NCBI RefSeq assembly: GCF_003259505.1
Contig: NZ_QLLK01000016.1
Coordinates: 1-64,000 of the forward strand
Origin: Algoriphagus yeomjeoni
GTDB taxonomy: Bacteria > Bacteroidota > Bacteroidia > Cytophagales > Cyclobacteriaceae
Direction: 5' to 3'
Length of the DNA: 64,000 nt
The notes beneath the pieces were generated by a model. That model was given only the letters and a program-made list of their open reading frames with translations, had not been told where the DNA came from and made no database searches. Every line of letters starts with the position of its first letter. Position 1 is the stretch's first letter. Below, piece by piece: positions 6,475 to 14,591 of the stretch. Both the position numbers and the translations under genes were made by a program.

Positions 6475-7353
6475 ATGACCAAACGTATTGATAATGGAAG
6501 AAGAGAATCTTTCAAAAAAGTTTTACTCGGAGGCGCTGCTTTCAGCACCCTTTCTTCGTTCGAGATGAAGGAAGAGAAACCATACGAATTGAAAGGAAAT
6601 ATTAACCATGGCGTTTGTCACTGGTGTTTCAGAGATTTTGAACTTGATGCTTTCTGTGCCGAGGCAAAGAAAATTGGCATCAAAGGAATAGACTTAATAG
6701 GACCTAGTAATTGGCACATACTTAAAAAACATGGTCTGGATTCCTCCATGTGTAACGGCGCTGAAATCAGCCTGACGGAAGGATTTGGCGAGGTAAAATA
6801 TCACGATCAACTCATCAAGAATTACACAGAAATGATTCCTAAAGTAGCAGATGCAGGCTACAAAAATCTAATTTGTTTCTCTGGAAATCGAAGAGGGATG
6901 GATGATGAAACTGGATTGAAAAATTGCCAAATAGGACTTGAGAAAATTATCCCTTTAGCTGAAAAGCATGGAGTAATCATTCAGATGGAGCTGCTCAACA
7001 GTAGAGTGAACCATAAAGATTATCTGTGCGATAAATCCGCTTTTGGCGTGGAGTTATGTAAGCGATTGGGTAGTGAAAACTTCAAACTACTATATGACAT
7101 CTATCATATGCAGATCGATGAGGGTGATTTGATCCGAAGCGTAAATGATAATCACCAATACTTTGGTCATTATCATACTGCAGGTAATCCAGGAAGAAAT
7201 GAGCTGGATGATACTCAGGAAATTTATTATCCAGCTTTGATGAAAGCTATAGTAGCTACAGGTTTCAAGGGGTATGTATCCCATGAGTTTATTCCAAAAT
7301 CTGCAGATAAAATAGCGGCTTTAGCTCAGGGAGTACAAATCTGTGACGTGTAA
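6475..7353 (+). CDS. Hydroxypyruvate isomerase-like TIM barrel, Tat-exported
   Basis: 292 residues from the ATG at 6475. The open frame continues upstream inside the permease gene, but the ATG lies 17 bases after the permease stop and begins a plausible export signal. That signal is twin-arginine GRRESFKK followed by a weakly hydrophobic stretch to about residue 28. The rest is a hydroxypyruvate isomerase (Hyi)-type barrel: QMELLNSR with a Glu ligand, LLYDIYHMQIDEGD, FGHYHTAGNPGRNE and YVSHEFIP. The family isomerises or epimerises small keto-sugars with a divalent metal. If the Tat signal is real it acts in the periplasm, beside the GMC dehydrogenase encoded next. Confidence 0.85.
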   Translation: MTKRIDNGRRESFKKVLLGGAAFSTLSSFEMKEEKPYELKGNINHGVCHWCFRDFELDAFCAEAKKIGIKGIDLIGPSNWHILKKHGLDSSMCNGAEISLTEGFGEVKYHDQLIKNYTEMIPKVADAGYKNLICFSGNRRGMDDETGLKNCQIGLEKIIPLAEKHGVIIQMELLNSRVNHKDYLCDKSAFGVELCKRLGSENFKLLYDIYHMQIDEGDLIRSVNDNHQYFGHYHTAGNPGRNELDDTQEIYYPALMKAIVATGFKGYVSHEFIPKSADKIAALAQGVQICDV

Positions 7354-7381
7354 TTAACATTTAAATCAAACACCCATATAT

Positions 7382-9061
7382 ATGGCAAATGAATCATATG
7401 ACGCAATTGTAGTTGGGTCAGGAATAAGTGGCGGTTGGGCTGCGAAAGAATTAACAGAAAAAGGTCTTAAGGTATTATTGCTGGAAAGAGGCCCAAATGT
7501 AGAACACATTAAAGATTATAAAACAGCTACCCTTCCACCTTGGGAAGTGCCTCATCGAGGTAGAAGAACACAGGAACAGCTGGAAAATCACCCAAACTTA
7601 AGAAGAGATTATGTTCTGAATGAGCTTAATCTTGACTGGTGGGCACACGAAGATGATTCACCTTATGTTGAAGAAAAACCGTTCACTTGGTTCCGTGGAT
7701 ATCAAGTTGGTGGTCGTTCTCTTCTTTGGGGAAGACAATCGTACAGATGGTCTGATTTAGATTTTGAAGGAAATGTAAAAGAAGGCGTTGCCGTAGATTG
7801 GCCTATTCGCTATAAAGATATTGCTCCTTGGTATTCTTATGTGGAGAAATTTGCCGGAGTTTCTGGTTCCAAAGACGGATTAGATGTACTTCCGGACGGT
7901 GAGTTTATGCCTCCTATGCCTATGAATTGTGTAGAGACAGATGCCGCAGCAAAAATCAAAGAACATTACCAAGGTGCCAGAACATGGACTATCGGCCGTC
8001 CAGCAAATATTACCCAGCCACTTCCTGGTAGGCCTGGTTGTCAGTACCGAAACAAATGTTCATTAGGTTGTCCTTTTGGAGGATATTTCAGTACTCAAGC
8101 ATCTACCTTGCCTGCAGCTGAAGCTACTGGTAATCTTACGCTTCGTCCTTGGTCAATTGTAAGAAGATTGATTTATGATAAAGACACTAAGAAAGCAACG
8201 GGAGTAGAGATCATCGATGGGCAAACCAACGAAACTATTGAGTTCGATGCGAAGATCGTCTTCCTCTGTGCTTCAGCTTTCAACTCAACAGCTATCCTTA
8301 TGCGTACAGCTACGGATATTTGGCCGGGTGGATTAGGTAGTAGTTCAGGGGAGCTTGGGCATAATGTAATGGATCACCATTTCCGTTTGGGAGCTAGTGG
8401 TACCATGGATGGCTATGAGGATAAGTATTATTTTGGGCGCAGACCTACAGGTCTTTATATCCCAAGATTCCGAAATGTAAACGGTGATAAAAGAGATTAC
8501 CTAAGAGGTTTTGGATACCAAGGAGGAGCTAGCCGAAGTGGATGGACGCGTGATGTTGCTGAATTGAATTTTGGGGCTCCAATGAAAGAGGCACTTACAC
8601 AGCCAGGACCATGGTCTATGGGAATTACGGCGTTTGGAGAAATTTTGCCATACCATGAAAACACTATCAAACTAAGTGATACTGTAAAAGATAAATGGGG
8701 TCTGGAATCCTTGGTGATGAATGCTGAGATCAAAGACAATGAAATCAAAATGCGTAAGGATATGATGGCCGATGCGGCAGAGATGCTTGAAGTGGCTGGT
8801 TTCAAAAATATCAATGAATATGATTCTGGCTATACCTTCGGACAAGGCATTCACGAAATGGGAACTGCAAGAATGGGTAGAGACCCGAAAACTTCAGTTT
8901 TGAATGGGAATAACCAAGTTTGGGAAGCGAAGAATGTGTTTGTGACTGATGGAGCATGTATGACTTCGGCTGCAGCTGTAAATCCTTCACTTACTTATAT
9001 GGCGTTGACTGCAAGAGCAGCAGCTTTCGCAGTAGATGAATTGAAAAAGCAAAATCTCTAA
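7382..9061 (+). CDS. GMC family sugar dehydrogenase, FAD subunit (LacA-like)
   Basis: 559 residues. The FAD-binding motif GSGISG lies at 12-17, followed by LLLERGP. Other GMC features are the GGRSLLWGRQSYR loop, a Cys-rich segment (CQYRNKCSLGCPFGG) reminiscent of the Fe-S-like loop of membrane-bound GMC dehydrogenases, the HEMGTARMG motif, and the C-terminal AVNPSLTYMALTARA with the catalytic Asn. There is no signal peptide of its own. Together with the next gene, a Tat-signal small subunit, it matches two-subunit dehydrogenases such as glucoside 3-dehydrogenase and 2-keto-gluconate-type enzymes, where the small subunit carries the large one out. Sugar or glycoside oxidation is a strong expectation; C-3 regiospecificity is inferred from the DUF1080 neighbour. 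Confidence 0.92.
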   Translation: MANESYDAIVVGSGISGGWAAKELTEKGLKVLLLERGPNVEHIKDYKTATLPPWEVPHRGRRTQEQLENHPNLRRDYVLNELNLDWWAHEDDSPYVEEKPFTWFRGYQVGGRSLLWGRQSYRWSDLDFEGNVKEGVAVDWPIRYKDIAPWYSYVEKFAGVSGSKDGLDVLPDGEFMPPMPMNCVETDAAAKIKEHYQGARTWTIGRPANITQPLPGRPGCQYRNKCSLGCPFGGYFSTQASTLPAAEATGNLTLRPWSIVRRLIYDKDTKKATGVEIIDGQTNETIEFDAKIVFLCASAFNSTAILMRTATDIWPGGLGSSSGELGHNVMDHHFRLGASGTMDGYEDKYYFGRRPTGLYIPRFRNVNGDKRDYLRGFGYQGGASRSGWTRDVAELNFGAPMKEALTQPGPWSMGITAFGEILPYHENTIKLSDTVKDKWGLESLVMNAEIKDNEIKMRKDMMADAAEMLEVAGFKNINEYDSGYTFGQGIHEMGTARMGRDPKTSVLNGNNQVWEAKNVFVTDGACMTSAAAVNPSLTYMALTARAAAFAVDELKKQNL

Positions 9062-9078
9062 TCGTAAAAGACAAGACT

Positions 9079-9639
9079 ATGACTATGAATAGAAGAGACG
9101 CTTTGAAAAGCGTCATGGTAATGATGGGAGGCACAATGGTTGGCGCTACGGCAATCATGACAGGCTGTACTCCTGAAAACCAAATAGAGGGTTTGGACTT
9201 TGATCCAAATGACATTGCTTTCTTGGACGAGTTGGGAGATACTATCATTCCTGAGACCAACACTCCTGGAGCTAAAGCTGTAGGAATTGGTTCCTTTATG
9301 GTAATGATGGTGAAAGACACCTACGACGGAGATAGCCAAAAGACTTTTGTAGACGGAGTGAATAAGCTTGGTAAGGATTTCAAAGCGGCTAATGGTAAGA
9401 GCTTTGTAGGAGCTCCTGCAGAGGAAAGATTAGCTTATTTAAATGGGATGTATGAAGCTTATAAAGTTAGCGCTGAAGCTAGAAGCCCAGAGGTAATTAA
9501 TATGCTTCGTGACTTGACAGTTCTTGGCTACTTTACTTCTGAAATCGGAGCGACTCAAGCCTTAAATTACGTTGAAGTACCTGGGAGATTTGATCCCTGT
9601 ATTCCATACAACGAAGGAGACAAAGCTTACGCAGTTTAA
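9079..9639 (+). CDS. Gluconate 2-dehydrogenase subunit 3 family protein (LacC-like)
   Basis: 186 residues. The N-terminus NRRDALKS followed by a hydrophobic stretch is a Tat signal, and MTGC puts the lipidated Cys at about 30, so this is a Tat lipoprotein. The body has LDELGDTIIPETNTPGAKAVGIGSFM and the C-terminal ALNYVEVPGRFDPCIPY, both hallmarks of the small subunit of membrane-bound FAD sugar dehydrogenases. It starts 17 bases after the GMC gene. Its accepted role is to fold with, and export, the FAD subunit and anchor it at the membrane. Confidence 0.92.
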   Translation: MTMNRRDALKSVMVMMGGTMVGATAIMTGCTPENQIEGLDFDPNDIAFLDELGDTIIPETNTPGAKAVGIGSFMVMMVKDTYDGDSQKTFVDGVNKLGKDFKAANGKSFVGAPAEERLAYLNGMYEAYKVSAEARSPEVINMLRDLTVLGYFTSEIGATQALNYVEVPGRFDPCIPYNEGDKAYAV

Positions 9640-9658
9640 TTAATTTACCTATATAAAT

Positions 9659-9690
9659 GGCCTGCTCTTTCGAAGGGCAGGCCTTCCTAT
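9659..9690 (+). terminator. Hairpin between small subunit and following isomerase gene
   Basis: The stem GGCCTGCTC / GGGCAGGCC is followed by TTCCTATTTT and lies directly before the ATG at 9694. It could end or attenuate the operon transcript. The poor T run suggests partial read-through. Confidence 0.65.
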
Positions 9691-9693
9691 TTT

Positions 9694-10560
9694 ATGAATA
9701 AACAAAGAAGAAAATTCCTTCAGATTGGCGGTATGCTTGGTGTAGGAGCTGCATTATTTCCTTACGAAATCGCCGCGAGATCGGCGGAAATTGCAAAGCT
9801 ATCTAAATTTGGACTTCAACTATACTCTGTGAAGGAAGAGATGGCAAAGGATGCTGCTGGCACCATGCGCAAGCTTGCTGGGTTTGGTTACAAGCAATTT
9901 GAAGGGTTTGATGGCGGTAAAGGGATTCTCTGGGGAATGAAGCCAGCGGAATGCAAAAGTTTATTAAGTGATATTGGTGTTGATTTTATTTCTTCTCATG
10001 CTGATGTGTTCAAAAATCTCGATGAGCAGGCAGAGCAAGCTGCGGAAGTGGGTATGAAATACTTGATTTGCCCATATATCGGAGCTCAGAACTCGGTAGA
10101 GGAATGGAAAAATATCTCTGAAAGATTCAATAAGGCAGGTGCGACTTTAAAATCCCATGGGCTGAAGTTTGCCTATCACAACCACGATTATACTTTTAAG
10201 ATGCTTGATGGACAGTTGCCTCAGGATATTTTGATGGCAAATACTGATCCTGATTTAGTGGATTTCGAATTGGACATGTATTGGTCTCATGTGGCAGGTT
10301 ACGATCCGTTAAAGTACATAGCTAAATTCCCAGGTAGATTTAAACTATGTCATGTAAAAGATGCTGAACCAGATGGAGGAGATACACACGATCGAGGTGT
10401 CCTACTTGGAGCAGGTGAAATGCCCTACGCAGAAATCATCAAGAAGTCCAAAAAGTATGGAATGGAGTATTTCGTTGTGGAGCAAGAGCGCTTTGTAGGT
10501 ACTACACCTCTTAAAGCAGCCGAAGCAAATGCTGTGTACTTAAGTAAGCTAAAGGTTTAG
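9694..10560 (+). CDS. Sugar phosphate isomerase/epimerase, Tat-exported TIM barrel
   Basis: 288 residues. The start QRRKFLQIGGMLGVGAALFP is a good Tat signal, so the barrel is probably periplasmic. It shows FGLQLYSVKEEM, YHNHDYTF with His ligands, FELDMYWSHVAG (Glu/Asp), FKLCHVKDAEPD and VVEQERF (Glu). These are typical of the xylose isomerase-like family that often accompanies GMC dehydrogenases, DUF1080 and Gfo/Idh proteins in Bacteroidota. It is separated from the preceding gene by a hairpin. Its stop is followed one base later by the end of a convergent gene. It is distinct from the two other barrels of the locus; one likely role is isomerising or cleaving a keto-sugar. Confidence 0.85.
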   Translation: MNKQRRKFLQIGGMLGVGAALFPYEIAARSAEIAKLSKFGLQLYSVKEEMAKDAAGTMRKLAGFGYKQFEGFDGGKGILWGMKPAECKSLLSDIGVDFISSHADVFKNLDEQAEQAAEVGMKYLICPYIGAQNSVEEWKNISERFNKAGATLKSHGLKFAYHNHDYTFKMLDGQLPQDILMANTDPDLVDFELDMYWSHVAGYDPLKYIAKFPGRFKLCHVKDAEPDGGDTHDRGVLLGAGEMPYAEIIKKSKKYGMEYFVVEQERFVGTTPLKAAEANAVYLSKLKV

Positions 10561-10561
10561 A

Positions 10562-11203
10562 TTAGGTAAAAGGTACTTTGCTTCTAAAGAGAAGTAAATA
10601 AACTGCCAGTGCTAAAATAATCAACAAAGCCACTTCAAATTGCGCCCAAATCTGGGATCGGTTAATGATGATATTGGCTTTGTTGATTAGCTTTTCACCT
10701 TCCTCTAATTGGATTTTACTCAAATTATCTAAGTCCTTTTGTGCTTTACTTATTTTTTGATCGTAGAGTTTTACTTGATTTTTATTCACACCAGAAGAGT
10801 CTGAGTAGAGTAGGCTGTAGGTTTTGATTTGTAAATCATTTTCGATTATACTTTTGAAATCAGTCAAATATTGCTCTTCATTTTCGGTGAGGTTGGTTTG
10901 CTCAAAATCAATAACTATATCCAAAATATTTTTCTCATGCATAGCTATTTCATTTACTACTTTGGAATAATCGTAGCCCAAATCGCAGTGATCTACCAGC
11001 TTTTGAATCCTAAATAGGTTTTCTGAAATTCTAAAAATATACCCCTCTACAACCAATCGGTCATTATATACCTCTGTGAATGTGCTGCTTATACTTTTAA
11101 AAGCTTGGCGTTCTGTTAGGTTTTTACCATAGATCAAAAGCATCAAAATTCCAATAATTACTAGGGCTGTAATTTTCCTTTTCTTGAAAGCAGTGTTTTC
11201 CAT
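10562..11203 (-). CDS. Membrane protein with MCP-like four-helix-bundle sensor domain
   Basis: 213 residues. A TM segment lies at about 12-25 (ALVIIGILMLLIYG), followed by a long helical periplasmic region with heptad-like spacing, and a second TM near 190-206 (ALLIILALAVYLLLF). The topology is that of a chemoreceptor ligand-binding (4HB_MCP) domain that ends right after TM2, with no HAMP or signalling domain. It may act as a stand-alone sensor piece or partner. No chemotaxis gene is visible nearby. It is convergent with the preceding isomerase gene, leaving one base between the stops. Confidence 0.6.
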   Translation of the reverse strand: MENTAFKKRKITALVIIGILMLLIYGKNLTERQAFKSISSTFTEVYNDRLVVEGYIFRISENLFRIQKLVDHCDLGYDYSKVVNEIAMHEKNILDIVIDFEQTNLTENEEQYLTDFKSIIENDLQIKTYSLLYSDSSGVNKNQVKLYDQKISKAQKDLDNLSKIQLEEGEKLINKANIIINRSQIWAQFEVALLIILALAVYLLLFRSKVPFT

Positions 11204-11483
11204 TAATAAATAGATTTAAGCTGGGTTCTTAATTGTTTTCAGTTTAGGGATATCTCCTTGACTTTCCAATTTTTTTTGTTCTAAACAAGAAGGTCCTTCA
11301 AAACCGGTAATGTTTTTATGATTTTCCTACCAGTTTTAACTCAATCTAAATTGAGAATGTTTTTTGAACTCATTTTAATTGTCCGGCATTAAAGATATGC
11401 AGAGAAAAAATCATTTTCAGCGCATAGGTAGAGACCTTTTGATGGAATGATTAAATTTAGGCTAAGAAATAAACCCAAAAAGA

Positions 11484-12647
11484 ATGGCATATTATCATAG
11501 AATGGGAAATATCCCACCCAAACGACACACTCAATTCCGACAGCCAGATGGCAGTCTCTACAAGGAAGAAGTCGTGAGTTCAAAGGGGTTCTCGGGAATC
11601 TACTCTACACTTTATCATATCAATAATCCTAATGAAGTAACAGCAATAGGCAAACCGAAACCTTATTCCTGGAAGGCAGCAACCGAGCATGGTTTAAAGC
11701 AAACTCATCTAAAAACTTCCAATGTGGAGTTCACTGGGGATGATTACTTGTCGGCACGGAGAAATCTCATGATGAACTCTGATGTGATGATGGGAATTTG
11801 TTCACCTCGCCAGCGGAAAATGGATTATTATTTCAAAAATGCAGATGGAGATGAATTAATTTATGTGCACGATGGGGAAGGAGTGATGTATTCCCAGTTT
11901 GGAAAACTGGAAGTGCACAAAGGAGATTATATCGTGATTCCTCGCACTACAATTTACCGTTTTGAATTTGAGGAAAAGGGCCCGCTACGTTTATTGATTA
12001 TAGAATCTTTTGGAGCTATCGAGACGGTCAAGCGCTATAGAAATGAGGTAGGGCAATTACTTGAACATTCACCGTACTGTGAGCGGGATATCCGTCCGCC
12101 TCACGAGCTTCATGTCGAAGATAAAAAAGGTGAATACCTAGTCCAGATCAAAAAGCAGGGAATGCTTCATCAATACTCTTATGGCCACAGCCCGCTGGAT
12201 ATTGTAGGTTGGGATGGGTACTTATATCCATATGCTCTTTCGATTTATGATTTCGAACCGATAACTGGTAGAATTCATCAGCCACCTCCAGTTCACCAGA
12301 CTTTCCAAGCCTGGGGATTTGTGATTTGCTCCTTTGTACCGAGACTCTTTGATTATCATCCACTTTCTATTCCTGCGCCATATAATCATTCCAATATCGA
12401 TTCGGATGAGGTCTTATACTATGCCGAAGGGGAATTTATGAGTAGAAAAGGAATAGACCGAGGTTCATTTACCCTTCATATGGGAGGTTTGCCGCATGGT
12501 CCGCATCCAGGAACTGTGGAGAAATCCATCGGAGCAAAAGCTACCGATGAGTATGCGGTGATGCTAGATACGTTCAAATCACTTCAGCTTACGACTGACG
12601 CGCTGGCGTTTGTGGATGAAAATTATCCGATGAGTTGGACGGAGTAA
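11484..12647 (+). CDS. hmgA: Homogentisate 1,2-dioxygenase
   Basis: 387 residues, a little shorter than the ~430-residue human type, as usual for the Bacteroidota branch. HGA dioxygenase opens the ring of homogentisate to maleylacetoacetate in phenylalanine/tyrosine catabolism and needs Fe(II). Two cupin-like domains are present. Visible landmarks are SPRQRKMDYYFKNADGDEL, VHDGEG, DYIVIPRTTIYRF, the central WDGYLYPYALSIYDFEP, and the iron site region with PYNHSN, DEVLYY and GGLPHGPHPG, which supply His, Glu and His. It stands alone, with no fumarylacetoacetase next to it, and is followed by a strong terminator. Confidence 0.95.
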   Translation: MAYYHRMGNIPPKRHTQFRQPDGSLYKEEVVSSKGFSGIYSTLYHINNPNEVTAIGKPKPYSWKAATEHGLKQTHLKTSNVEFTGDDYLSARRNLMMNSDVMMGICSPRQRKMDYYFKNADGDELIYVHDGEGVMYSQFGKLEVHKGDYIVIPRTTIYRFEFEEKGPLRLLIIESFGAIETVKRYRNEVGQLLEHSPYCERDIRPPHELHVEDKKGEYLVQIKKQGMLHQYSYGHSPLDIVGWDGYLYPYALSIYDFEPITGRIHQPPPVHQTFQAWGFVICSFVPRLFDYHPLSIPAPYNHSNIDSDEVLYYAEGEFMSRKGIDRGSFTLHMGGLPHGPHPGTVEKSIGAKATDEYAVMLDTFKSLQLTTDALAFVDENYPMSWTE

Positions 12648-12675
12648 AGCTAGTTTATCTAAAAAGTAATAAACC

Positions 12676-12709
12676 AAAAAGCCTCGATCTGTACGGATCG
12701 AGGCTTTTT
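12676..12709 (+). terminator. Bidirectional terminator between hmgA and PafA-like gene
   Basis: The near-perfect stem AAAAAGCCTCGATC / GGATCGAGGCTTTTT has A and T runs on both sides, so it can serve the two convergent genes. Confidence 0.92.
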
Positions 12710-12728
12710 GCTTGAGGAGTATAAATTC

Positions 12729-14363
12729 TTACTTTTTGTCTGTGATTTCCAAGATAGGCTCCCCAGTTGAGCCATTTGGAAGCTTGATATTCAGCATCAT
12801 AGAAAGCGTAGGTGCGATGTCAGTAATGGTTGCATATCGGGAGCTCTCACCTGCTGGCACATTCCATCCATAGAATAGGATTGGGACATTGGTATCATAA
12901 GAATAGCCGGTTCCATGCGAAGTACCTGTATCTCCACCTGATAGCCATGCCGGTTCGAGTACAATCAGAATATCTCCTGAAGCCTTATGATTGTATCCCA
13001 TTTGCAGTCGCATCGCTCTACCTTGTGTAAATTCCCGTGTGCGCATTGCCGTCCCAGTATAGACTTCTTTGATCCCATCAGCTTTCAACAGATACCGTGC
13101 AATTTCATTTTCAAAATCTTCAAGGTTTATCTCCTTTTCCTGTATTAGCTCATGGTTAAGGAAGAGTTGTCCATTTGAATAGTTTTTTATCCATTTGCCT
13201 ACTCCATATTTCGCTAAAATGTAGCTTTGAAGCTCATTCATGACAGCGCCGGTACGAATATTACCTGCTGGTACCTTCTCGCTAATCATGTGTGTAGCAA
13301 CTTCAGCTACTGCATGATCTGCAGATAGGAAAACTACATATTGGTCTTTGCCATAAGTCTCATCAAGGTAGTTTAGTAGCCTCTCAATATCTTGGTCCAG
13401 TCGTAGGTAAGTGTCTTCGATTTCTTTGGATTGAGGGCCAAATCTATGTCCTACATAGTCAGTAGAAGAAAAGCTCAGGGCCAAAAAATCAGTTTCTTCT
13501 CCCATGCCCAATTTTTCTCCTTCAAGCGCTGCCAAAGCAAAATCTAATGTTAGCGTATTACCAAAAGGCGTAGAAGAAATCAATCCAAATTTGCCATTAG
13601 TTTCTCTAAGAGCTTTCAGGTCATAAGGAAAAGTAGGTGTGTCTTTTCCGCTGAAAGTTCCTTCAAAAGGATTGTCATCCTCCATACTTTGAGTGTAGGT
13701 TTTGATGGGGTAGAGTGTGTTCCAAGTTTGCGAAAGGTATTGATCCACCAGTTTCCGGTCATTGAATTTATCTACCCATTTAGGAAGCTGATCGTAATAG
13801 TAGGTAGAAGTCATGAATTCTCCAGTGTTGGAATCAAACCAGTAGGCATCGCCCATGTGGCCTGCCGGAAGGCTGGCGCCACGATCTTTGATCGCCACAC
13901 CCACTACTTTGGATCGCTTTTGCGTCGCGATTCGTAGCTCGTCCGTGATGGTTGTCGTGAGCATGTTTCTAGGGCTGATGTAGCCATTGCTTTCTGAACC
14001 GCCTACATTCGTCACGGTAGTGTCTCCAGCACAATAGATCATTTTATCTATGCTTTTCGCATACCAGTCATTGCTAATGATCCCGTGTGTTGCAGGAGTA
14101 GTGCCTGTATAGACAGAGGCATGGCCGGGCCCTGTGTACGTTGGGATGTAGTTGAAATGGCCGTTTTTCATCATAAATCCATCGTTCATCATCCGCTTAA
14201 AACCACCTTCAGAATACCTGTCTGCAAATCGATATAAGTAATCCTGACGCATCTGATCTACGATGATGCCAACTACTAGTTTGGGTTTTTTGGATGCTTC
14301 CTGTGCCAGTAGAGGACTGGAAGCCAAAATGAATAGCAAAAATACAATCCCGATTTTTTTCAT
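12729..14363 (-). CDS. PafA-type alkaline phosphatase (nucleotide pyrophosphatase/phosphodiesterase fold)
   Basis: 544 residues with a Sec signal peptide ending around LLAQEA (about 20-23). The catalytic region YTGPGHASVYTG carries the nucleophilic Thr (about 77), followed by GIISNDWY with the conserved Asn and by KDRGASLPAG with the Lys/Arg pair that PafA of Elizabethkingia uses to bind phosphate monoesters. Zn ligands are visible in VDQMRQDY, SSTDYVGHRFGP and LSADHAV. PafA is a periplasmic, calcium-tolerant, phosphate-insensitive phosphatase common in Bacteroidota. It is single, with its own terminator. A TATCTTTG (-7-like) element on the minus strand at 14501-14508 may be part of its promoter. 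Confidence 0.9.
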   Translation of the reverse strand: MKKIGIVFLLFILASSPLLAQEASKKPKLVVGIIVDQMRQDYLYRFADRYSEGGFKRMMNDGFMMKNGHFNYIPTYTGPGHASVYTGTTPATHGIISNDWYAKSIDKMIYCAGDTTVTNVGGSESNGYISPRNMLTTTITDELRIATQKRSKVVGVAIKDRGASLPAGHMGDAYWFDSNTGEFMTSTYYYDQLPKWVDKFNDRKLVDQYLSQTWNTLYPIKTYTQSMEDDNPFEGTFSGKDTPTFPYDLKALRETNGKFGLISSTPFGNTLTLDFALAALEGEKLGMGEETDFLALSFSSTDYVGHRFGPQSKEIEDTYLRLDQDIERLLNYLDETYGKDQYVVFLSADHAVAEVATHMISEKVPAGNIRTGAVMNELQSYILAKYGVGKWIKNYSNGQLFLNHELIQEKEINLEDFENEIARYLLKADGIKEVYTGTAMRTREFTQGRAMRLQMGYNHKASGDILIVLEPAWLSGGDTGTSHGTGYSYDTNVPILFYGWNVPAGESSRYATITDIAPTLSMMLNIKLPNGSTGEPILEITDKK

Positions 14364-14591
14364 CTGTTTATATAATTGGGTTTTTATGGTCAGATAGCCT
14401 GTCCCTAACTTAACTTATGAGAATCTCGCTTGATCGAAATTTATCTTAAATCGTGACGATTTGGTTGAGCAAGGTTCCAAGATTTAATTTTTATAATAGC
14501 CAAAGATAAGGATATGCCGGAATCTATGGATTAAGACTTTGTTAAATGGTCAAAAGGCCAGACATTAGATTTCCATACTTAAATTAATTTT

